Both the position numbers and the translations under genes were made by a program. Source: Lumbricus rubellus (lineage: Eukaryota; Annelida; Clitellata; Crassiclitellata; Lumbricidae). From it: a stretch of 64,000 bases of DNA. The notes beneath the pieces were generated by a model that was not told the DNA's origin, did no database searches, and saw only the letters and a list, made by a program, of their open reading frames with translations. Below are positions 43,501 to 52,040 of this stretch, in pieces. The stretch is taken from assembly GCA_945859605.1 (NCBI GenBank), contig OX243815.1:45278193-45342192 (forward strand), read 5' to 3'. Numbering within the stretch: the stretch's first letter is position 1; each line of letters opens with the position of its first letter.

Positions 43501-44208
43501 GCAGGTTTGTGTAAAGTAAGTATATATATACATTTCATTAGGATTTTTCCTTTGTACAAAAACTAAAGTCTGCTCAAGTCTAAAATGCATGTTCAGGAAA
43601 CTGGTGTCTGCTGTAACTCAATTCCGGCAAAATATTTTAGAAATGCAGATGGATTCAGTGATCACCGTCACCAGAGGGTGACAGTGATCATTGTAAAATA
43701 CTTAAATACATAAAAATAACAGCATGTGAACACCTAAACGCAAGTGCAATGTGTTTTTAGACTAATAGTAATAAGTTGAAACAGATGCCCTAAATGAGAA
43801 AATTTTCTGAAGAAATTTTTTAGGCTCTTCAGTCAAAGTACTGCTGTATATTCAAGTTCGGCGAAATACGCATGGCAAAACATAGTGTGGGTTAGTGATA
43901 AATAAACTGTCGACAAGAAACGTGATTAAAATGCCCAAGGATACATTTTCTTGGAGTTTCTGCAACAACATTCTCCTGTTCTTTTCCATATGTAATGGCA
44001 GTATGTGTGTGTGACAGCACCTGATTTAACCCAATCAATATTCTAATTCACATAAACTGCTAATGCATGAACTGTAGTGGCACTTTAGAAATGTAAAGTT
44101 TATGATTGTTTATAAACCGTACAATTACTTTTCTTATTTTCTTTCAGATTTGAGAAAAAACGAGACATTCCAAGAAGGAGAAACACTGGTATAAATGTTG
44201 GTGACTAG
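32751..44208 (+). CDS. Two-Ig-domain transmembrane receptor, six exons
   Basis: Exons: 32751-32802, 34526-34840, 36105-36431, 37214-37313, 43472-43504 and 44148-44208. Every junction agrees in phase and gives 295 residues. Order: signal peptide (MRTSIQLVTVIVITYFYG), Ig-like domain 1 (residues 18-122), Ig-like domain 2 (123-231), transmembrane helix (about 236-260) and a short very basic tail. Domain 1 shows MKC...ISW...TYVC with three extra cysteines (SYC, DSC, GQC). Domain 2 shows LTC...TMEWK...NYSC plus ICNDN and WTCSV. Four or five N-glycosylation sequons are visible. Each Ig domain is a single exon with phase 1 borders, typical of the superfamily. The tail has no tyrosine-based motif. Adhesion or immune recognition is plausible; I recognise no orthologue. 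Confidence 0.85.
33560..33708 (-). mobile_element. Possible tRNA-derived SINE fragment
   Basis: On the minus strand a B box-like GGTTCAAATCC (33608-33618) is followed by TGTGACCATAGACTTC. It is interrupted by the hAT-like element 33709-34429. No A box was confirmed. Confidence 0.45.
33709..34429. mobile_element. Non-autonomous hAT-like element, CATGGGCGCCCGCA ends
   Basis: Ends CATGGGCGCCCGCA and TGCGGGCGCCCATG are perfect inverted repeats. Flanks are GTGTGGGC (33701-33708) and GTGTAGGC (34430-34437), 8 bp with one mismatch. Subterminal G-runs GCAGGGGGGGCAA and GGGGGGGCAAGTGCC. No transposase. It lies in intron 1 of the Ig receptor. Confidence 0.85.
34526..34840 (+). CDS. Ig receptor exon 2 (first Ig domain)
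   Basis: Acceptor TTTGATTTCACAG|, phase 1. Starts THEAIVEFPKNQVLSEENQT. The donor is TATGA|GTAGGT, with phase 1 fixed by the next exon. The alternative donor four bases on would break the phase. Confidence 0.85.
35107..35888. mobile_element. TA-flanked element with CCGTCCATAAAGTACGT ends
   Basis: GGGAGCCGTCCATAAAGTAC at the left and its inverse at the right (to GGACGGCCCC), each flanked by TA. Subterminal repeats GTGACAGTTTRTGACAG occur on both sides. No coding region. It lies in intron 2 of the Ig receptor. This terminus resembles a very widespread animal MITE type, but I do not assign a superfamily. Confidence 0.85.
36105..36431 (+). CDS. Ig receptor exon 3 (second Ig domain)
   Basis: Acceptor TGTTCTATTACAG|, phase 1. 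Contains LVNLTCSIEFQGNWAPTMEW and the partner cysteine in NYSCTVKF. The donor is CCAAG|GTCTGT, phase 1. Confidence 0.88.
36575..36757. mobile_element. Mariner-derived MITE, 183 bp
   Basis: CACCGTGGTTAAAAAAGTAA to its inverse, flanked by TA. Its two halves match the terminal repeats of 17826-19935 (GAATCATATTCTTGGTCCAA, TTTTAGCGTGATATGTTATC), so it is an internally deleted relative. Confidence 0.9.
37214..37313 (+). CDS. Ig receptor exon 4 (transmembrane helix)
   Basis: Acceptor TTTTGTGTGTCATAG|. Reads EQVAVMSVIIAVTGTIVV then TIGMLGLVYFIRIKQ. The donor is AAAG|GTATGT, phase 2. Confidence 0.88.
37540..37600. repeat. TA dinucleotide microsatellite
   Basis: About 50 bp of TA with one TG interruption, in intron 4 of the Ig receptor. 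Confidence 0.97.
38004..38987. mobile_element. piggyBac-like non-autonomous element
   Basis: Ends CCCTCAGGCTACCAAG and CTTGGTAGCCCGAGGG, flanked on both sides by TTAA (38000-38003, 38988-38991), the piggyBac target duplication. It contains three hairpins of seven or more G, TGG, TCCA-like loop and C-run (38048, 38772, 38950). No transposase was seen. Confidence 0.88.
39128..39205. repeat. Palindrome built on CTGGGACTAATATCGAA
   Basis: The two arms read CTGGGACTAATATCGAAATT and its inverse around ATTATT repeats. A shorter palindrome GGGACTAATATCGAAATTAG (then TCCC) is at 39373-39396. Confidence 0.8.
39785..40800 (-). pseudogene. RTE LINE C-terminal domain, split by insertion
   Basis: The first part (40430-40800) reads LVWPVALYGCETWKLRVEDK and KMLRVSWREFRTNESILEEI. 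After the 462-bp insertion it resumes (39785-39967) as GYVDGKRARGRPRRRWMDDV and ends at a stop 8 bases before the ACG tail. Confidence 0.85.
39968..40429. mobile_element. MITE with GCCGGTGTCAYGAAA ends, inside the LINE
   Basis: Ends GCCGGTGTCATGAAA and TTTCGTGACACCGGC. The interior has repeats of CTATCCGGGGGGATA type. Same termini as 55468-55886 and 56536-56940. No clear target duplication was seen. Confidence 0.85.
40841..42316 (-). pseudogene. RTE LINE reverse transcriptase domain
   Basis: An open frame of 491 residues. Motifs: AIPKVKGTTKCEEHRTIALI, GFRKRVGTRDQIFNLR, YIAFIDYKKAFDSVKHGKLW, GVRQGCLISPLSFNGYSEKV and RYADDIVLVATS (catalytic YADD intact). The frame ends at a stop after VITCNG, beyond which the element continues as TLEQVESFRYLGA. 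It is cut off from its endonuclease by frameshifts. Confidence 0.88.
42550..43287 (-). pseudogene. RTE LINE endonuclease domain
   Basis: APE-type endonuclease of the LINE. It reads NVRVATWNVQTLYQAGKLAN, GVAEARWTESG and LVMGDYNAKVGGN, with the catalytic-region Asp and Asn. The frame closes at 42550 and continues in another as HTRNQIDYIMLSKRF and DCGSDHNLVGAELKLRFRK (42307-42530). The SDHNLV histidine motif is therefore separated from the rest by a frameshift. Confidence 0.85.
43472..43504 (+). CDS. Ig receptor exon 5 (33-bp microexon, basic tail)
   Basis: Between acceptor CAATCATTTCAG| and donor CGCAG|GTTTGT. It encodes TRDTTTRLLR in phase 2-2. The exon is short and is supported only by splice sites and frame. 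Confidence 0.65.
44148..44208 (+). CDS. Ig receptor exon 6 (basic C-terminus)
   Basis: Strong acceptor TTTTCTTTCAG|. Reads RFEKKRDIPRRRNTGINVGD, then TAG. Confidence 0.75.
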
Positions 44209-45085
44209 TACTAAAAATTGGACATGCTCATCGGCTGCTACCCATAGTTGTAGAAAAGTTTTTCCGTTTTTTATTCTCTCCCCAAAAACCTTTTTTTCGT
44301 TTTTTATTTTTCCCGTTTTTTAATTTTTCTTTAACCTTATTTATTCTTTGTTTTGCCCTGAGGTACTTCATTCCCCCAGGGACTTATGGACTTTTATTAT
44401 TTGAAGAGTGTATGTCTGGTGGGTCAGGCCTCGTCTTCAGGGTGTGAGGCAAAAGTACCTTTGAAAGCGACCAGGTTGTAGCGTTGAATGCAAGTGGACA
44501 GACGTTGAAAAAGAAAGAAGGCCTCACGTCTGTCACCAGTGATAGAAGAGATGCGGCTGCCAATTTATTCATTTACTTTCTGTTATTATTTTCCTTACTT
44601 TTAATTTTTTCAGATACTCCTTATGTTTTCCGCCAACTCTCAAGGATTCAGCTAACTAAAGTCATTATTTCATCCTTTAACATCATCATTTAAAGAGATA
44701 GCCTGCGTGCAGTAGGTTCCTAATCAAAGTTTTCAAGGCTAAAATGCGGTTTTAGAGATAGCAAAGTCAAATTATTTTTCGTTTCTTATCGTTTTTTGTG
44801 GTTTTTAATTTTTCAAAAACACTGTTCCGTTTTTTATTCCGTTTCCATCGTTTTTTTACATCTATGCTGCTACCTAATACAGAGGCGGATCCATGGGGGG
44901 GCAAATCCGGCCATGGCCCCCCATTAAGAGATTTACACAGGACGTGCTCCCCCCCATCAGGTTTCAACAAGCTTTCAATCAATGCAGCAGGAAAATGTTC
45001 GTCTGTGTACAACATATTCAGTGGGTGTCCAGACAAGCCGGTGCGGATTGACAAAATTTTTACTTAAGTTAAAAAGTTGCATTGA
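44209..45085. other. 3' flank of the Ig-receptor gene
   Basis: A/T-rich sequence with CGTTTTTTATTTTTC repeats (44265-44340 and 44780-44860). A left terminus CAGAGGCGGATCCATGGGGG at 44881 belongs to the hAT-like family of 7202, with no right end found. No gene is recognised. Confidence 0.55.
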
Positions 45086-45089
45086 TGGA

Positions 45090-45750
45090 AATAATTCTTG
45101 CCTATAATTATAGAACTTGGATTGATGAAAACATCATTGCTTGAATAGAAGTTGGTTAAATGAAAGTTGAATTTATAGAAGCAATCCTTGTTAATATAGA
45201 ACTTGGATTGATGAAAATATTGTTGCTTAAATAGAAGTTAGTTTTATAGAAGCAATTCTTGTTAATTATAGCACTTATATTGATGAAAATATTGTTGCTT
45301 AAATAGAAGTTAGTTTTATAGAAGCAATTCTTGTTAATATAGAATTTGGATTGATGAAAATATTGTTGCTTGAAGCAATTCTTGTTAATTATAGAACTTG
45401 GATTGATGAAAGTATTGTTGCTTAAATAGAAGTTAGTTTTATAGAAGCAATTCTTGTTAATATAGAATTTGGATTGATGAAAATATTGTTGCTTGAAGCA
45501 ATTCTTGTTAATTATAGAACTTGGATTGATGAAAGTATTGTTGCTTAAATAAAAGTTAGTTTTATAGAAGCAATTCTTGTTAATATAGAATTTGGATTGA
45601 TGAAAATATTGTTGCTTGAAGCAATTCTTGTTAATTATAGAACTTGGATTGATGAAAGTATTGTTGCTTAAATAAAAGTTAGTTTTATAGAAGCAATTCT
45701 TGTTAATATAGAACTTGGTTTGATGAAAATATTGTTGCTTTAAAACAGAA
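45090..45750. repeat. Compound minisatellite
   Basis: Units of about 70 bp (ATAGAAGCAATTCTTGTTAA, GATTGATGAAAATATTGTTG, CTTAAATAGAAGTTAGTTTT) alternate with a 54-bp shortened form, about eight cycles in all. Confidence 0.9.
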
Positions 45751-46610
45751 GATGGTTAAACGGACATTGAATATAATTCTTGGCTGCTCCATATTGTATT
45801 ATTTTGTACCGGTAATGGACAAAGAATAATACATATTCAGTATTACACAGTAAGACATACTCGTGTATCAGTAGCACCCGTGGTCTGCCATCCAAGGGTA
45901 GAACACAACTTGCTAACGTTAAGTCCCACAATATTCTGAATTTATTAAGTGCCACTATATAGCAACTCAGAATTAAGGGATGGTGCCAAGCAACTGCTGT
46001 GAGTGAAGGAATTTGCTAATGGCTCTTAAACAGTACCGGTAATTACTTTACAAGTTGCAAAGCTAGCACTCTGACCAAATCCTTACCGCGTTCTGCATTT
46101 GAAGTAACTCCTGCTCTCCACATTGAATACAGGAGCTTGCACAAAAAAGAACATGCCACTGCAAAATGCCTTGGACCTGGCAACAGGCTGGGTAATTATA
46201 TATACAATGTTTATGATTGAAGCCTTTATAATAATTATTAGTCTCATAATGCCTTAAGATAGTTTAGGGGCCTTTAACTGCTCTGCTAAGGAACCTCGAA
46301 TTTCTCTCGTTGGCCTAGTAGTTGGATATACACACACACACACACTCACACAGCCTCTTTTAACACTTGAATGACATTGTGTACCAAGTGACTGGGAAAT
46401 TGGGAACCAATGCAGTTTGTCATTAAAGATTTTAACATCATCGCAAAGGTTACAGAACCATATCAACGTTAACCCTATACCGAACGAGGGCATAAGATTT
46501 TCCATACACGTACTATTTACTAAACTTCGGTCGGTAAAGAGTTAAATCAATCCCTGCTATCGTCAATTCGTCATTGTCTTCAATATCATTATCGCCGTCG
46601 TCATCATCAT

Positions 46611-46881
46611 CAAGGCCGTAGCTATGGGGTTTTTTGGGTGTTTGAACACTCCCCAAAATAAAATAATGTAAAAACGAAATAATGCATTTACATTTACTAG
46701 CACATTATGTTACTTATGTAAAAGCTACAGTATGTAATGCACTGGCTGTCCAGAACCCGCCAGGAAAGCTCACGATGCTTCTCCAAAGCCTTATTTATAA
46801 GTTGATTCTGTTCTTGTTGGCTTGCTTACAATCGAGCAAACACCCCCCCACACCCAAAATAAAATCCTGGCTACGGCCTTG
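46611..46881. mobile_element. MITE with CAAGGCCGTAGC ends, copy B only
   Basis: Ends CAAGGCCGTAGC and GCTACGGCCTTG with imperfect inverted extension (GGTTTTTTGGGTGT). It interrupts an ATC repeat that is continuous in copy A near 24690, so it inserted after the duplication. Flanks ATCATCAT and ATCATCAC could be an 8-bp duplication but are low-complexity. Confidence 0.8.
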
Positions 46882-47209
46882 ATCATCACATCAATATCAT
46901 CATCACTCGAACACAGAAAGGGTAACATTTAACAATGAAATAAATAGCTACGTACTGAGCATCCACTTATAACAATTCAATCGAAGGAATAGAAAGGAGG
47001 GAGGGAAGCAACAATTGGGAAGAGAAGCTATAGCGGATATACGATCGAAATGATCAAGGAAGACTTTGACCGAATCAAACAATTATATACAAAGCAGATG
47101 TAGCAACGTCTTTTCAGTACATCTTTGCTGTTTACATCTGGTGCACTTAAAGAACTCTGACAAAAATATTGATGCTCTACATAAGCAACTCCATAAAAAT
47201 TTAATTCTC

Positions 47210-47640
47210 CATCAACCCCGTTTATCTATTCACCCATTCACCTTCCTCCATCCATCTCTACCCGATTCATTGATTCATCAACCCATCCATTCATGTGTCA
47301 TTCCATTCGTTCATACACCTATCCATTCAATTCTCCATCAATCCATCCATCCATGCATCAGTCTATCTATCTATTCATCCTACCCTCTATCTATCCATTC
47401 AAATAACCCATCCATCCACTCTCTATCAATTCACAGTCCTACCCATCCCTTGTTCTACCCAATAACAAAACATATACCCCTCTATCGATTAAAATAGCCC
47501 ATCCACCTTGTCAATTCACAGTCCTACTAATCCGTTGTTTTACCCAATCCATCCACCCCTCTATCAATATCACCCACAATCATTCCACAAAATCCACACC
47601 TTCATCAATCCACCATCCGATCCATTAATCGATCCAAATG
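47210..47640. repeat. ATCC-type microsatellite
   Basis: Counterpart of 25080-25390 in the duplicated 3' flank. Confidence 0.9.
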
Positions 47641-48443
47641 ACTAACTCCATCGAACGATATAGCTTGGCAAGTATCACGCCAACAAAACACCGAGATCAA
47701 ATCACAGCACATAACAAACAGCAAAAAATTCATCATAATTCATAATTTCTTCTTAACTTCGAAAATGAACGAGACAAGACGTCCAACGTCGTCCATACAG
47801 AAGCAGGACATATGTTCAACACGACTGATTCAAAAGAAAACAAGAAACTCAAATTTCATTGCCTGCCAATACATGTCGAAGAGAAGAATTTGACCCAGCA
47901 ACATTTGTCCCCGAAATGCAAGATCACAAGATTTACAAATTATCTCTGTATGCAATGTGAACTCATTTACATGCTTCTAGTTTACACACCATTCTGCCAA
48001 CACAAGTTGTCAGGTCCATTTCGTGTGTACGCATGGAGGGTACAAGGGCTAACCCAACTGCATATGATTGAGCATAGGGTACAATTATAATGTATGCAGT
48101 ACATACGCGCAGGTAACATGGAGGGGGAACCTCAATAATTATTTTAACTTTTAGAGATTTTGGTGCAGCCTACTTGTTATCTGGATGGCCCGCAAAGCTA
48201 TTAACTTAGAATGCCACATGTTTAACATATCATACAGGGCTTGCAGTGCACCATAAAATAATCACTTTTCATAATTATTTCTTTTAACATGCAGCCTAGC
48301 CGACACGCCGCCGCATCATACGGCATGTGCCCCAACATCTTCACATAAACTGTACATCGAAAAGACTCAACAAAAAAAGACATGCCTCTGTACAAGATAT
48401 TTGCTAGACTTTTACAATTGGGATAATGTCAGCAGATTGCCAC

Positions 48444-48666
48444 TCAGGTCCATAGCCACGCCTGCCAGTCGGGGCGTCCCCCGTTTCGAAGAACAGTGAT
48501 TGCGATTGCGCTGACGGCGCCTATCAGCGTACAGACCGTCACCTTGACTAGAAGGCTGACGTCTCGCTTGGCCGCAGCAGGAACGCCACGCTTCAGAGCC
48601 ATTGCTTTTCGTGCTTCTCGCAATGCCTCCATCTCCTCGCGACGTTGTCGTACGGATTCCAGGTGC
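48444..48666 (-). CDS. TBC1D20: TBC1D20 exon 9 (membrane anchor)
   Basis: HLESVRQRREEMEALREARK helix, then the anchor and RNGGRPDWQAWLWT-stop. The acceptor is GGTTGTTTTTCCAG|. Confidence 0.94.
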
Positions 48667-51600
48667 CTGGAAAAACAACCAATCACATTTACGCATTCAG
48701 TCCTTAAACACATACACAAACACATTTTCTCGTTCATTCAGTAACTCGTGGGGTGTGGTGGTGGTGTAGTGGTGGCATCGGTGCCTTGGAGCCAAAGGGT
48801 TCCAGGTTCGAATCCACTTCAAGCCGCCATGTAGAGATCTTGACCAAGTCCTTAACTCACAATTGCTTGGGTACTTCAGCGTGAAATATCTATGCAGTGT
48901 CCGCAACATAGTCGGGAGCACCTCTGAGTAGAGAGCTTAAATGGGCTATAGAAATGGAGAAAAAATAAATAACTCACTGGTTTGCTCTCTCATTACTCAC
49001 TCGCTCGTTTACTTGCACATTCAATTCATCGATAAGAACATTCAAATCAGTTGATCTGCTCATTCATCCATCCATCTACTCATACATACATACACCCACC
49101 CACCACCCACCCCATCCATCTACTCATACATCCCATCCATCCATCCATCCACCCACCCACACACACGTACCGTTCGTACTGCTGCCTTGCTTCGCTTTCC
49201 AGTTCGTTCGGTGGGTATTGTATGAAGAGGTCACCCGCTCGAACGATGAGTAACTCAAACGGCAAATCGTCCGGTATGTGCGACAGCAGTTTATGTACAT
49301 AAGGCATCTCACATTGGCAGGACAACACGTCCTTCTCTCGATACAACACGATCTAAACAGACAACAACTGACTTAAATGACTTAAATGACAACTTAAATG
49401 ACTTAAAAGACAACCTAAATGACTTAAAGACAACTCCAATTATGCCTTCAGTGTCAGCAATCATAATTATAAATTCCAAATTTCGATGGAGCTAGTCTAA
49501 ACATAAGCATAGCTGCATAGGGCACCAACCTATTCATGAGCACTGTGTCCTATCAGAGTCAAGCGGTTGAAGTTCAGTGGAAGCTTGAATCTCGCTGGCA
49601 GGGAAACAAGAGGGATGGAGCCCTAGACCTCGTACATTTAATATGACCAGTAAAGAACAATGAGAGCTTCACAGCACACATATCTATGCTGTACAAAAAC
49701 AGTTTAGAAGGCTTGAAAATAATTTGAAAGTATGTTTATTATACTTGAACCCATATCAACATTATATGTAAACAACAAATAAGCACAGAGCCATACAAAA
49801 GCAACAGTGGCTGGCCCTGATTTCCAGTACGCAACTGCTTACCAGTACATTGATAGGCCCCAATTGTTTAGATTTAAGCATACAAATGATTAACTCTTTG
49901 TCGCCTGTTAACTGTCGTGTATTTCCTCAATAAAACTTAGTAAAATGTAAAGAGTCTTTTGTTACGTGTACTCACGTCGGCTGCCAGATAGATTGGCATC
50001 AGTGGATGACAAGCAATGAAGAAATCGTAAAGTCTGACGATATCCCTGAAATCACTCAACACGTGTCCGTACCACGTAATCAGCCAACTCAAACAAAACA
50101 CGTTCCCAACCTCGGACCTACGTTGGAAAAAATGATAGTCAGTTTAAAATAATGACTTCCAACCAAAAAAAGTCTTCTAGAAAAATTTCATCTTCAACCT
50201 ATTGAAGGTCATTTACAATGATGATCAGAAAAAATACAATAGCATCATTTACAAATGATCAATGTGTGAACTTGAAGTGAAATGTGAAATTTATAACATT
50301 TCCTGATCTACAAACAAAGGCAAATTATGATATAAAATTTTATGATCTATATACAACTTAGGAAAATAAGAAATAAAAACTTCAAATCTATTAACAACAG
50401 TAAAATATGAAATACAATCTTCAAATCTATTAACAACAGTAAAATATTTTTTAAAATATTAAAATCTATTAGCAACAGTAAAATATGAAATAAAATCTTC
50501 AAATCTATTAACAACAGTAAATATGAAATACAAGCCTATAATCTGTAAACAAAAGAAAAATACAATGCAGGCATCAATTGAAGCACACGCACCTCTCCAG
50601 GAATTGCTTGAGTTCTGGACTGGCCTTTCCAATGATCGGATGCAAATAGTTCAGCATGTAGTTCGTCTTTTCCATCGTTACTTCCATGAAATCCCTTGAA
50701 AACAAAGTAGAAGCATTCAGCGTTAATTATTAATAATAATAATAATAATAACAATCTCAAGTGTAAATAATAATATTTGTTTATTAATTCAAACTGACAA
50801 GTATAAATTAAGATTACATGATATAATAGCAATATAGCAGATGATAACAAGTTTAATAGGAGTTGAACTTAACTGTACGACAGTCAACAGACAATCTGTC
50901 CTACTGCTCTGTTTTCAATTGAAACTAGGGAGTGGGAAATTAGAAAGCTTTCTGGGGAAGTGGGGACAATTGAACCCATGACCTCTTAACTGTGTTGGGA
51001 CTTAGCTCACATTTGTTCAATGCCATTGACTGATGCTTAACAGGTGCATATAAAAAAATAATATATACAATAATAACAATAAAATACCAATGAAAATACC
51101 AAAGCCACTATGGAATGCTTTCCAGAACATCAGAGGAGAGGCAGCAAAGGTCATACCGAAGATGCTTCTGGGTCAACTTCTCCATGACAGCAAACGTCAG
51201 TTCTTCACCAACAACGAGAAGAAACGTCACCACAACGTCGTGAAAACCCTAACGAAGAAGCAACCACAATTATACACAAATTCACACCAACAAACATTAT
51301 TAAGAAGCATGCCTGGCCTGGCAGACCTTGATTGGTTCACCTGGATTAGCTCACCTGTATTGGTTTACCTTGATTGGTTCACCTGGATTAGCTCACCTGT
51401 ATTGGTTTACCTTGATTGGTTCACCTGGATTGGTTCACCTGGATTGGTTCACCTGGATTGGTTTACCTTGATTGGTTCACTGGGACTGTTTACGAACATT
51501 ATGATAACAGACCCATAAAAGTCCTCTGAAGAGATTAGATTTGATGAACTTTCTTTTAGACTGTAATAGATCTTTGGTTTACCTGGGCTGGCTTACCTTA

Positions 51601-51995
51601 ATTGACTCACCTGGATTGTTTTACCTGGATAGGCTCTAATCCACGCTGAATAAGAGAAGCATCTTTTTTTTATTAGATCAGCTTCAACTAAGTTAGATTA
51701 GATTAGATTAGATTACCTACCTGATAGTAATGCAAGTCTGGACTACTGACGAGAACCCACATGATGCAATCGATCAGCTGGTCCTGGTACGAGAGTCGAA
51801 CTTCTTCCAACATTCCTTCAGTCAAAACGAAACAGCAAGTTACGTCAATAAGTATGTAAGAAAATTTAGCCCCTGAGAACCTTGTCAATTACGATATTTA
51901 GATAAGTCTTCAACCATTACTCTTGAAATAAAGACAGACCACTATAATATTAATTACTATTATTTTTATCATAAGTATTAATATTTTATCAATAT

Positions 51996-52040
<45 letters not shown>

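Larger units (their letters stand above)
45830..49855 (-). repeat. Segmental duplication, copy B (in TBC1D20)
   Basis: Collinear with 23850-27975. This copy includes functional exons 8 and 9 and the 3' flank of TBC1D20. Confidence 0.9.

Noticed and set aside
51090..51518. 142-residue plus-strand frame rich in LDWFTW
   Set aside because: Combination of TBC1D20 exon 5 read backwards and a minisatellite.
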